A stretch of 64,000 nt of DNA, from positions 1 through 64,000 of the forward strand of contig JANLTU010000196.1 of assembly GCA_031363085.1 (NCBI GenBank). The letters run 5' to 3'. Each line of letters opens with the position of its first letter. The stretch's first letter is position 1. Shown here piece by piece: positions 28,626-36,017 of this stretch. Both the position numbers and the translations under genes were made by a program. The notes under the pieces are model-generated. The model made no database searches and was not told the DNA's origin. It saw only the letters and a program-made list of their open reading frames with translations. The stretch comes from UBA6921 sp031363085. GTDB lineage: Bacteria > Pseudomonadota > Gammaproteobacteria > SG8-11.

Positions 28626-28879
28626 GCGGCACGCCTCTTACTCTTTGCAGTCGGTGCGCGCTTGGTTGCAAGCGTGTCGATTAAAGAGTCCTCATCCGTG
28701 TAGCGACGATCCGCTTTGAGGTGTTTTAGCACACCCTCACTGGCGCCCTTGCGCTTCTTAATAAGGGTGACGCGGCCGTCGTGCTCGACGAAATCGATCT
28801 CATCACCGGGCTGGACATGCAGACGGTCACACAACTCTTTGGGTATCGTAATTTGTCGCTTCGGACTCAACATGGGCAT
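28622..28879 (-). CDS. vapB: AbrB/SpoVT-type antitoxin (VapB-like)
   Basis: An 85-residue antitoxin. Residues 3-45 form the swapped-hairpin AbrB DNA-binding domain: LSPKRQITIPKELCDRL then GDEIDFVEHDGRVTLI. The basic C-terminal tail (TKRAPTAKSKRRAA) would bind the toxin. Two starts are possible, ATG 28879 (with AGAG upstream) and ATG 28873. It precedes the PIN toxin and is expected to repress its own promoter through the repeats just upstream. Confidence 0.88.
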   Translation of the reverse strand: MPMLSPKRQITIPKELCDRLHVQPGDEIDFVEHDGRVTLIKKRKGASEGVLKHLKADRRYTDEDSLIDTLATKRAPTAKSKRRAA

Positions 28880-28890
28880 CGCACACTCTC

Positions 28891-28948
28891 TTTACCATTG
28901 GCTATTGGGTAAGGATAGTCTGCTCTTTACCTTATTGTAAATGGTAAA
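28891..28948 (-). promoter_or_regulatory. Promoter and operator repeats of the toxin-antitoxin operon
   Basis: Inverted repeats tttaccat (28891-28898) and atggtaaa (28941-28948) bracket a plausible sigma-70 promoter on the minus strand: -35 TTTACA (complement of 28936-28941) and -10 TATCCT (complement of 28912-28917), spacer 18. The motif ctctttacc occurs twice (from 28887 and 28924). AbrB-type antitoxins bind such repeats to repress their own operon. From the operator to coq7, 28949-29425, no intact gene is seen. Confidence 0.55.
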
Positions 28949-29286
28949 GCCGGCGTGGCCCAGCATTGGCTGATGCTATCGACCCCTCGAAAAACGACCG
29001 CGCCGATGCAAGCGACGACGCGCTCGAAGCGTTGCAGACTATCTCTGCCGATCTGCTGAGACCTTCGTCTGAACATTTTCGCCCCGCAAATAAAATTCCG
29101 ATTTCTCAAAAACAACGCCCAGCATCTCAACAAACCGAATATTCGATCAGACATTTAGACGTTCACAGCTTGATCGGCAAAGGAGTTCTGGCCACATGAC
29201 CGTGACTGGCATGCACCTGACGTTTCATTGCTACAATGCAACAGTAGGACGCGAATCTGACGCGGCTTCCGAATGAGGAGCACACC

Positions 29287-29412
29287 ATGACAAGCATACA
29301 AATCAATTTGCCCGATCAACTGGTGCAAGGGGCGCAACGTGCAGGGCTGCGTGCTCCGGCGACAATAGCTATTTCCCCACGTGCTGATGGAAAATTGATC
29401 TTCACTGCTACA
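29287..29412 (+). pseudogene. Truncated antitoxin-like gene
   Basis: Starts MTSIQINLPDQLVQGAQRAG after a good ribosome binding site (GAGG at 29274-29277), the usual start of a small type II antitoxin. After about 24 residues the family pattern stops and the frame runs on into coq7 with unrelated text, so the rest of the antitoxin and any toxin have been lost. A TACAAT box lies near 29231. The text after residue 24 is not protein-like. Confidence 0.4.
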
Positions 29413-29425
29413 CCGAACTGCAACA

Positions 29426-30085
29426 ATGGACACCCACCCCATGACGAACCGCGCCTACTCTCCTTTCGACCACTTCATCATGCAGCTCGACCAAGGTTTG
29501 CGCACACTGTTCGGTGCACCGCAGACCACCGGGCGTGCGAATCCGGCCGATGCCGTTGCCTCCGGTGACTTGGCCGCTGCCGACAAAACCCTGGCGGGAC
29601 GTTTGATGCGTGTGAACCATGCCGGTGAAGTTGCGGCGCAAGGTTTATATCAAGGTCAGGCACTCAAGGCGCGTCTGCCCAACGTGCGCGAAAAAATGCA
29701 GCATGCGGCGCAGGAAGAAAACGATCATCTCGCCTGGTGCGCACAACGTTGTAAGGAGTTGGGTACGCACACCAGCGTGCTCGATCCGCTTTGGTATGCA
29801 GGTGCGATGGCCATCGGCGCCACCGCAGGCGCACTCGGCGACAAATGGTCGTTGGGCTTTCTGGCCGAAACCGAACATCAGGTGGTGGAACACCTCGGCG
29901 GCCATTTAGAACGCTTGCCGCACGATGACATCAAGAGTCGCGTGGTGCTGGAACAGATGCGCAGCGATGAACGCCAGCACGCCACTACTGCGCTGCAAGC
30001 CGGTGGCGCGGAGCTTCCGTACCCGATAAAACAAGCGATGCGCGCGGCGTCGAAGGTGATGACGCGTTCGTCGTTTTGGGTCTGA
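29426..30085 (+). CDS. coq7: Ubiquinone biosynthesis hydroxylase Coq7
   Basis: A 219-residue di-iron monooxygenase that hydroxylates the ring of demethoxyubiquinol in ubiquinone synthesis. Iron ligands fit the Coq7 pattern: RVNHAGEVAAQGLYQGQ (first Glu), EENDHLAWC (Glu plus His), ETEHQVVEHLGGH (Glu, Glu, His) and MRSDERQHATTA. The start is either ATG 29426 or ATG 29441 (MTNRAYSPFD); neither has a strong ribosome binding site. Length equals the betaproteobacterial form. Single gene, followed by convergent speD. It supports an aerobic, ubiquinone-using organism. Confidence 0.96.
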   Translation: MDTHPMTNRAYSPFDHFIMQLDQGLRTLFGAPQTTGRANPADAVASGDLAAADKTLAGRLMRVNHAGEVAAQGLYQGQALKARLPNVREKMQHAAQEENDHLAWCAQRCKELGTHTSVLDPLWYAGAMAIGATAGALGDKWSLGFLAETEHQVVEHLGGHLERLPHDDIKSRVVLEQMRSDERQHATTALQAGGAELPYPIKQAMRAASKVMTRSSFWV

Positions 30086-30143
30086 GAAACGCACAGGGCG
30101 CGATGAATCGCGCCCCTACGGTTTTTGCAGTACAAAAACTTTT

Positions 30144-30977
30144 TTACACGCCTAACGATCCACTCACGTTGCGTCCGTAGAAAATCTCCAGCATTTCACG
30201 TTCGACGCGTTGCAGGATTTTCTTTTCTTCGTCGGGTTTGAGCTTGGATTTTTTGACGCCGAACAGGTAATTGTCGAGCTCGATCTTTTTGCGGATCATC
30301 TTGGTGTGGAAAATATTTTCCTGATACACATTCACGTCGATGGTTTGGTAACGCTCGTTGGTGTCTTTGCCGATGAAGTTTTGAATCGAGTTGATCTTGT
30401 GGTCGATGTAGTGCTTGGTGCCCTTCACGTCGCGGGTGAAACCGCGCACGCGGTAATCCATGATCACGATGTCGGAGTCGAAGCTGTGGATCAGATAGTT
30501 CAAGGCTTTCAACGGTGAGATGCGCCCGCAGGTCGACACATCAATGTCGGCGCGAAAGGTGCTGATGCCGCTATCAGGATGACTCTCCGGATAGGTGTGT
30601 ACGGTGATGTGGCTTTTGTCGAGATGCGCAACCACCGCGTCGGGCTGCAACGGGCCGGGCGTTTCTTCGTTGTTCATCTGCTGCTGGGCGCGAATCGGCT
30701 CTTCGGAAATCAGCATGGTGACGCTGGCACCCTGCGGATCGTAGTCTTGGTGCGCAATGTTCAAAATGGTCGCGCCGACCATATTGGCCACGTCGGTCAG
30801 AATTTTCGTCAGGCGCGCGGCGTTGTACTCTTCGTCGATGTACGAGATGTATTCCTTGCGCTGCTCTTCCGTCGCCGCAAAGCAAATATCGTAGATATTG
30901 AAGCTCAACGTCTTGGTGAGGTTGTTGAAATCTTTCAACTTGATCTTCTTCAACGATGCATTTATCAAAGCGACCAA
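30144..30977 (-). CDS. speD: S-adenosylmethionine decarboxylase proenzyme
   Basis: A 277-residue proenzyme, E. coli SpeD type, making the aminopropyl donor for spermidine. The self-cleavage site is AHLDKSHITVHTYPE, with the serine becoming the pyruvoyl group. Further family blocks: FNNLTKTLSFNIYDICFA, DYDPQGASVTMLISEEP, STCGRISPLKALNYLIHSFD and DVNVYQENIFHTKM. The start is a TTG at 30977, supported by GGAGG eight bases upstream; the E. coli-like start would be a few residues later at another TTG. Upstream 30978-31180 holds nothing recognised. Confidence 0.95.
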   Translation of the reverse strand: MVALINASLKKIKLKDFNNLTKTLSFNIYDICFAATEEQRKEYISYIDEEYNAARLTKILTDVANMVGATILNIAHQDYDPQGASVTMLISEEPIRAQQQMNNEETPGPLQPDAVVAHLDKSHITVHTYPESHPDSGISTFRADIDVSTCGRISPLKALNYLIHSFDSDIVIMDYRVRGFTRDVKGTKHYIDHKINSIQNFIGKDTNERYQTIDVNVYQENIFHTKMIRKKIELDNYLFGVKKSKLKPDEEKKILQRVEREMLEIFYGRNVSGSLGV

Positions 30978-31180
30978 CGCCGGAACCTCCTGCTAAATAC
31001 ACGACCTGGAATTTTCGGGCGATTATGCCCCAGATTTCGCTAGCCCGCACTTTTCATGAGTGCCCGTCGCGAGAAGGCGTGAACCCGTGGAGATGCAAGG
31101 CTTGCGACAAAATTGCTCGCCGCCCTACTTGTCGTACGCTACAGAACGATTTTCGAGCGCAACACCGCAGATTCATGGGC

Positions 31181-31600
31181 TCACGCCTTGGCAGCAGGGG
31201 GATCAGGAAAAGTGCGGGCGAGTGGGGGGTGAAAAATAAACTGCACCGTGTTGCCGTCGGGATCGTGGCAATAAAAACTGCGCGCGCCGTCGCGGTGAGT
31301 GCGCGGCGCGGCGAGAATTTTCACGCCGTGGTGCAACAGGTAGTCGTGCCACAGGTCGGTGTGTTCAAGCGCGCTCAATACAAAACCGATGTGGTCCAGA
31401 TGCTGTTTGCCGCTGAATTCTGCGTTACTGCGATGCAGCGCAAGGTTGTCGTGGCCGCTGGTGAGATACACGTTGTCGGCGTCGGGGCGCCACTCGACAC
31501 GCATGCCGACCAGCTCGGTGTAAAACTTTTCGCAGGACTCGAAATTGTTTGCGAACAGCGCAACGTGACGCAGGCCGGCAGTGGCGGGAGGCTTGCTCAT
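31181..31600 (-). CDS. VOC (glyoxalase/dioxygenase fold) protein
   Basis: A 139-residue vicinal-oxygen-chelate protein with two beta-alpha-beta modules. Start LRHVALFANNFESCEKFY contains the first metal His; HLDHIGFVLSALEH and the C-terminal FYCHDPDGNTVQFIF carry the second His and the Glu-like ligand region. Both halves match small glyoxalase-like proteins. Substrate is unknown. Its ATG overlaps the OsmC stop by four bases, so they form one operon, which hints at a shared role in electrophile or peroxide defence. Confidence 0.85.
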   Translation of the reverse strand: MSKPPATAGLRHVALFANNFESCEKFYTELVGMRVEWRPDADNVYLTSGHDNLALHRSNAEFSGKQHLDHIGFVLSALEHTDLWHDYLLHHGVKILAAPRTHRDGARSFYCHDPDGNTVQFIFHPPLARTFPDPPAAKA

Positions 31601-32016
31601 GATTGCTCGATAATTTCGTAATCGTGGGTGATTGCAACTTTAGGCTTGAGCATGAGCGACGCCGAACAATATTTGTCTGCCGACAATTCGATGGCGCGCT
31701 TCACCTGCTCTGCTTTCAAGCCCTTGCCGGTGACAACGAAATGGATGTGAATCTTGGTGAATATTTTTGGATCGCTGTCGGCGCGCTCGGCCTGCAACTG
31801 CGCAACGCAGTCGAGCACGTTTTGACGCTGTTTTTTCAGGATACTGACCACGTCGAACGAAGTGCAGCCGCCCACGCCCAACAACACCAACTCCATCGGA
31901 CGCAGTCCCAGGTTGCGGCCACCGGCTTCGGGCGCACCATCCATCACCACGGTATGGCCACTGCCCGACTCACCGACGAACATGACATCCTGCACCCATT
32001 TCACGCGCGCTTTCAT
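31597..32016 (-). CDS. OsmC-family peroxidase-like protein
   Basis: A 139-residue OsmC/YhfA-type protein. Two conserved cysteines: GVGGCTSFDVVSILKK and SADKYCSASLML, the peroxidatic and resolving positions of the family. Other family features are GRNLGLRPMELVLLG and IHFVVTGKGL. Start 32016 has AAGGAG upstream; the open extension to 32091 is not family-like. OsmC proteins reduce organic hydroperoxides; YhfA-like members lack a defined substrate. First gene of a two-gene operon with the VOC protein; divergent from crp. Confidence 0.9.
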   Translation of the reverse strand: MKARVKWVQDVMFVGESGSGHTVVMDGAPEAGGRNLGLRPMELVLLGVGGCTSFDVVSILKKQRQNVLDCVAQLQAERADSDPKIFTKIHIHFVVTGKGLKAEQVKRAIELSADKYCSASLMLKPKVAITHDYEIIEQS

Positions 32017-32162
32017 TTTGTTAGCTCCTTCACAATTGTATTTAAGAAACCGATCACATTGCCGATGTAGCTCACACTGGCGGTCGCACAAATCCTTGCT
32101 ATTGTTATACTTGCGCGCTGTTGAACGGAGCGGCTTCAGTTTTACTCACATGGGATGAATCT

Positions 32163-32855
32163 ATGGCATTGAATCCAGTTTCCAATATCAGCACTCCGGT
32201 CATGGATCGGTTCATCGAGCATTGTCATCGCCGACGCTATCCGGCGAAAGCGCTCATCATTTATGCCGGTGACGTGCCCGATGTACTTTATTACATACTG
32301 TCCGGCTCAGTCACCGTGTTGATCGAAGACGAAGAGGGCCACGAGATCGTGCTGGCCTATCTCAATCCGGGCGATTTCTTCGGCGAAATGGGCTTGTTTG
32401 GCCATGCTTCCAATCGCAGCGCCTATGTGCGCGCGCGCACCCAATGCGAATTGGCGGAGCTGAGTTACACCAAGTTCCGTCAGGTCGCGAACGATAATCC
32501 GGAAGTGTTGTTCGAACTTGCGTCGCAGATGGCGCTGCGGCTGCGCCGTACCAGCCGCAAAGTCGGCCACCTCGCCTTCATGGATGTGACCGGCCGCATT
32601 GCGCGCACCTTGCTTGACTTGACGCGCGAGCCCGATGCGATGACGCATCCCGACGGCATGCAGATTCGCATCACACGCCAGGAGCTGGGGCGCATCGTGG
32701 GCTGCTCACGCGAGATGGTGGGCCGGGTGTTGAAAAATATGGAGGAGCAGGAGCTCATCACCGTGAAGGGCAAAACCATCGTGGTTCTGGGCGCGCACCG
32801 CGACACCGCCGAACCCGAGCGGATGTTAAACGCCAAGCAGAAAAAGGCGAGCTAG
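32163..32855 (+). CDS. crp: cAMP-activated global regulator Crp
   Basis: A 230-residue Crp orthologue. The cAMP pocket matches the E. coli protein: FFGEMGLFGHASNRSAYVRA keeps the Gly-Glu and Arg-Ser contacts, and RTSRKVGHLAFLD-like text keeps Thr-Ser. The DNA-binding domain reads DVTGRIARTLLDL, QIRITRQELGRIVGCSREMV and KGKTIVVLG, with Arg-Glu in the recognition helix as in E. coli. Hence it likely binds TGTGA-N6-TCACA sites with cAMP, which the class III cyclase at 2906 could provide. The 3' end overlaps convergent trpC by 30 bases. Confidence 0.95.
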   Translation: MALNPVSNISTPVMDRFIEHCHRRRYPAKALIIYAGDVPDVLYYILSGSVTVLIEDEEGHEIVLAYLNPGDFFGEMGLFGHASNRSAYVRARTQCELAELSYTKFRQVANDNPEVLFELASQMALRLRRTSRKVGHLAFMDVTGRIARTLLDLTREPDAMTHPDGMQIRITRQELGRIVGCSREMVGRVLKNMEEQELITVKGKTIVVLGAHRDTAEPERMLNAKQKKAS

Positions 32856-33632
32856 TTCGGCGCCCGGATCGGGCGCCCGCATAAACGCTTCGCCGACTAA
32901 AAAAATATTCACGCCGTGCTTACGCATACGCGCGACGTCATCACGCGTATGGATCGCACTTTCTGTCACCACTAGGCGATTGGACGGAATCAAGGGCAAC
33001 AAATCCAGCGTTGTTTCCAGACGGGTTTCGAAGTTCCGCAAGTTACGATTATTAATGCCGATGAGGGTGGCGTTGATCGGCAGTGCGCGTTCTAATTCAT
33101 CATGATCGTGCACCTCGATCAAAACCTCCATGTCCAGATGCCACGCCAGTTGCGCCAAGTCTCGTAGCTTGACATCATCGAGCGCGGCGACGATGAGCAG
33201 AATACAATCCGCGCCCAGCACGCGCGCTTCGTACACTTGATACGGATCGATCACGAAGTCTTTGCGCAATACCGGTAGCGCACAGGCGGCACAGGCCTGC
33301 TGCAAATACTCGTCCGCACCCTGAAAAAATTCCACATCGGTGAGCACCGACAAACACGCCGCGCCCGCCTGCGCATAGCTCACGGCAATTTCTGCGGGCT
33401 TGAAATCAGCACGTATCACACCTTTGCTGGGCGACGCTTTTTTGATCTCCGCGATCACTGCCGGCTGACCGCGCGCAAGCTGGTTTTCCAGCGCCGCCAC
33501 AAATCCACGCGACGGCGGCAACGCAGCGACTCGCTCACTCAAGTCACGCAAGCTCACGCGCGCACTGCGCTGCGCGATTTCTTCAGCCTTGCGCGCGAGG
33601 ATTTTATTCAGGATGTCGGGGAGGTTAGTCAT
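32826..33632 (-). CDS. trpC: Indole-3-glycerol-phosphate synthase
   Basis: A 268-residue TIM-barrel enzyme of tryptophan synthesis, closing the indole ring of CdRP. Family blocks: AEIKKASPSKGVIRADF (catalytic Lys), LSVLTDVEFFQGADEYL, LPVLRKDFVIDPYQVYEAR (catalytic Lys), VLIEVHDHDELERAL, IGINNRNLRNFETRL and VTESAIHTRDDVARM. It is monofunctional, without a PRAI domain. In the trp cluster, a putative integron cassette separates it from trpD. The last 30 bases overlap the 3' end of crp on the other strand. Confidence 0.97.
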   Translation of the reverse strand: MTNLPDILNKILARKAEEIAQRSARVSLRDLSERVAALPPSRGFVAALENQLARGQPAVIAEIKKASPSKGVIRADFKPAEIAVSYAQAGAACLSVLTDVEFFQGADEYLQQACAACALPVLRKDFVIDPYQVYEARVLGADCILLIVAALDDVKLRDLAQLAWHLDMEVLIEVHDHDELERALPINATLIGINNRNLRNFETRLETTLDLLPLIPSNRLVVTESAIHTRDDVARMRKHGVNIFLVGEAFMRAPDPGAELARLFLLGV

Positions 33633-33648
33633 AGTTGCGGTGGGCGGT

Positions 33649-33719
33649 GCCCATCCTTGAGTTCAGGGGAGCGCAAAACGCGCAGCTTTATGTTGGCCTT
33701 CTGGAACAAAGGGTTGGGC
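33649..33719 (-). repeat. attC-like recombination site
   Basis: On the minus strand: R'' GCCCAAC (33713-33719), L'' TTTGTTCCAG, an inner hairpin part GCGCGTTTTGCGC, L' CTGAACTCAAG and R' GATGGGC (33649-33655). The outer 18 or so bases pair with the other end, with the offset typical of attC sites, and the L boxes resemble the usual GTTC and AACTCAAG parts. Length 71 bases falls in the attC range. R' has GAT rather than GTT, as expected if the far side is a secondary chromosomal site rather than another cassette. Confidence 0.6.
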
Positions 33720-34324
33720 CACAGCATTAGGTGACGCATAGGCTGACCTCAACATGTTTGCCGCCGCTAAGAAACTTAACTGTGAGGTGATGATCAGGTT
33801 TTCCCGGCTTGGGCCGTGTGAACGACTTTTCAGTAGGAATTACTGGCACCGCTTTAAGTGCTTCTTGCTGCTCGTCCGAGCCGACCTCTTCGCTTGGTTC
33901 AAAACAAGAATCTGCCTCAATTTCGCCCAGCAAAGCTGAATAATCCGTTGGAGTGAGTTCAATTCTTGAGTACGAGCAGTAGTCACCGTGTAAGTCGGGA
34001 TAGGAGGCACTTTTGGCAACGATCTTAGAAGAGAATGGTGGCTCTCGAAGAGTTACTTCTTTGAACTCGGCAAGAAAAAAATCATCACTCGGGTACATTG
34101 CGCCATAGATCGAATAGGCCAACGATAATAGAAGGCCAGCGTATGTAACGTACCTTGCGCGAGCTTCCCATTTTGCGCGATCTGATCTTCCTCCAGTAGC
34201 AAAGCCAATGATCTTTGCCGCTAACCTGCCAATCAAGATGATCACGCTTCCGAGGAAAGCAAGAAGGAGCAGACCGATTGCGCCAAATATCAATAGTTCC
34301 ATGCGGGCGAGTTCTGGAGCCTAA
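33655..34324 (-). mobile_element. Putative integron gene cassette inserted between trpD and trpC
   Basis: The unit begins TTAGGC immediately after the trpD stop (TAG then G^TTAGGC, 34319-34325), carries a single ORF in the cassette orientation, and ends at the G of an attC-like site (33655). Removing it leaves TAGGATGGGCACC, a 23-base trpD-trpC spacer containing GAT, which fits the G(A/T)T rule for IntI secondary sites. No integrase gene is in the window. The call rests on the sequence pattern alone. Confidence 0.55.
33727..34302 (-). CDS. Cassette-encoded membrane protein of unknown function
   Basis: A 191-residue protein. Two N-terminal hydrophobic helices (LLIFGAIGLLLLAFLGSVII; VTYAGLLLSLAYSIYGAMY) precede a soluble domain with FKEVTLREPPFSSK, SYPDLHGDYCSYSRIEL and DYSALLGEI. 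That YPD-HGDY pattern is one I recall from hypothetical proteins carried by chromosomal integron cassettes. The gene fills a unit bounded by integron-like core sites and is visibly less G+C-rich than trpC and trpD on either side. It interrupts an otherwise tight biosynthetic cluster. Function unknown. Confidence 0.75.
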   Translation of the reverse strand: MELLIFGAIGLLLLAFLGSVIILIGRLAAKIIGFATGGRSDRAKWEARARYVTYAGLLLSLAYSIYGAMYPSDDFFLAEFKEVTLREPPFSSKIVAKSASYPDLHGDYCSYSRIELTPTDYSALLGEIEADSCFEPSEEVGSDEQQEALKAVPVIPTEKSFTRPKPGKPDHHLTVKFLSGGKHVEVSLCVT

Positions 34325-34325
34325 C

Positions 34326-35354
34326 CTAATTGTTGGCAGCAAAGCTGCTTGATAATTTCACTAGGGCGCTGAGCTTGTCGCGCGCAGCGCCGCTTGCGAC
34401 GACTTGCTGCGCCAGCTTCACGCCATCCTTCAGCGACGGCGCCAAACCTGCGACGTACAACGCTGCGCCGGAGTTTAACGCGACAATGTCACGCTCAGGC
34501 CCTGCTGTGTTACTCAACACCGCGCGTACTTTCTCCAACGACTCTTGCGCATTTTTCACCGTGAGTTTGGTTTTATCGCTGCGCGCAACGCCGAGCTGTT
34601 CCGGCGCGATGCTGTAGGTGCTGATTTTGCCGTCTTTCAGTTCGGCTACCTGGGTAGCCGCAGCGATGCTGATTTCGTCCATACCGTCGTCGGAGTGCAC
34701 CACTAACACGTGTTTGCTGCCCAATTGTGCCAGCACCTGCGCGACCGACTCGACCCACTGCGGACTGTACACGCCAACGAGCATGTTCGGCGCACCGGCC
34801 GGATTGGTCAGCGGCCCGAGCAAATTGAAAATGGTGCGCACGCCCATTTCACGGCGCGGGCCGATGGCGTGCTTCATCGCGCTGTGATACAGCGGCGCGA
34901 ACATAAAGCCGACGCCAACTTCGTCGACGCAGCGCGCGACTTGCTCCGGCGTGAGATTGATGTTGACACCCGCCGCTTCCAGAAAGTCAGCGCTGCCGGA
35001 CTGGCTCGATACCGAACGGTTGCCATGTTTGGCCACGCGCCCACCCGCCGCCGCGACCACAAACGCCGACGCGGTGGAAATATTAAACGTGTGTGCGCCG
35101 TCGCCGCCGGTGCCGACAATATCCACCAGCTTGTCGGTCGCGACCTTCACCGGAGTGACCAGCTCGCGCATCACTTGCACGGCGGCAGTGATCTCATCGA
35201 CGGTCTCGCCCTTCATGCGCAAGCCAACCAGAAAACCGCCGATCTGTGCTGGGGTTGCCTGGCCGGACATGATCAGGCGCATGACCGCGCGCATATCATC
35301 GGCGCTCAAATTGCGCCGCTCGGTAACTGCGCGCAGTGCGCTTGGCATATCCAT
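34326..35354 (-). CDS. trpD: Anthranilate phosphoribosyltransferase
   Basis: A 342-residue enzyme that joins anthranilate to PRPP. The PRPP-binding loop is VDIVGTGGDGAHTFNISTAS; anthranilate and metal sites lie in KHGNRSVSSQSGSADFLEA and HSDDGMDEIS; FMFAPLYHSAMKHAIGPRRE and RTIFNLLGPLTNPA are also typical. Length is normal. Two bases separate it from trpG, so they are co-transcribed. The stop codon TAG is directly followed by the left end of the putative cassette. Confidence 0.97.
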   Translation of the reverse strand: MDMPSALRAVTERRNLSADDMRAVMRLIMSGQATPAQIGGFLVGLRMKGETVDEITAAVQVMRELVTPVKVATDKLVDIVGTGGDGAHTFNISTASAFVVAAAGGRVAKHGNRSVSSQSGSADFLEAAGVNINLTPEQVARCVDEVGVGFMFAPLYHSAMKHAIGPRREMGVRTIFNLLGPLTNPAGAPNMLVGVYSPQWVESVAQVLAQLGSKHVLVVHSDDGMDEISIAAATQVAELKDGKISTYSIAPEQLGVARSDKTKLTVKNAQESLEKVRAVLSNTAGPERDIVALNSGAALYVAGLAPSLKDGVKLAQQVVASGAARDKLSALVKLSSSFAANN

Positions 35355-35356
35355 GG

Positions 35357-35938
35357 TTATTCCCCCTGCAGAAAATTGCGCAGCATGTCATGCCCGTGCT
35401 GCGTCAAAATCGATTCGGGATGAAATTGCACTCCCTCGACTTTAAATTGTTTGTGGCGCACACCCATGATCTCGTCCACTGCACCGGCTTCGGTTTGCGT
35501 CCACGCGGTGATTTCCAGACACTCCGGCAGCGACTCTTTCTCAATTATCAACGAGTGATAGCGCGTTGCTTCAAACGGCAACGGCAAGCCACGAAACACG
35601 CTGGTGCCGTTGTGATAAATCGGCGACGTCTTGCCGTGCATCACCTGCCGTGCCCGCACCACCCGACCACCGAAGGCTTGGCCAATGCCCTGATGCCCGA
35701 GACACACCCCCAGCAGCGGAATCTTCCCGGCGAACGCACTAATCGCCGCCAGCGAAATCCCCGCCTCGTTCGGCGTACAGGGGCCGGGTGAAATCACCAA
35801 GTGCGCGGGCTTGAGCTTTTCAAGCTCCGCCACGCTAATTTGGTCGTTGCGAACCACGCGCACCTCCGCACCCAGCTCGCCCAGATACTGCACCAAGTTG
35901 TAGGTGAAGGAATCGTAATTGTCGATCATCAAAAGCAT
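35357..35938 (-). CDS. trpG: Anthranilate synthase glutamine amidotransferase subunit
   Basis: A 193-residue class I amidotransferase that supplies ammonia to TrpE. The triad is visible: Cys in LLGVCLGHQGIGQAFGG, and His-x-Glu in VQFHPESILT. The N-terminus is MLLMIDNYDSFTYNLVQYLG; the oxyanion strand is ISPGPCTPNEAG. ATG 35938 is chosen since it begins the family; a longer reading from 35971 is not family-like. It precedes trpD by two bases. Between it and trpE lies a BRO-N and antitoxin insertion of about 1.3 kb. Confidence 0.97.
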   Translation of the reverse strand: MLLMIDNYDSFTYNLVQYLGELGAEVRVVRNDQISVAELEKLKPAHLVISPGPCTPNEAGISLAAISAFAGKIPLLGVCLGHQGIGQAFGGRVVRARQVMHGKTSPIYHNGTSVFRGLPLPFEATRYHSLIIEKESLPECLEITAWTQTEAGAVDEIMGVRHKQFKVEGVQFHPESILTQHGHDMLRNFLQGE

Positions 35939-36017
35939 AGGGTGACTATCCTTGAACTGCGGTGCCGACATGGACCTGCCGTAGAGATGCCATGTACAGC
36001 GCGGGCTTTAGCTTCAC

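Noticed and set aside
28966..29199. 77-codon frame upstream of the antitoxin stub
   Set aside because: TTG start without ribosome binding site and no recognisable pattern.
30978..31180. Gap between speD and the VOC gene as an RNA gene or repeat
   Set aside because: No stable fold, repeat or conserved motif could be supported by eye.
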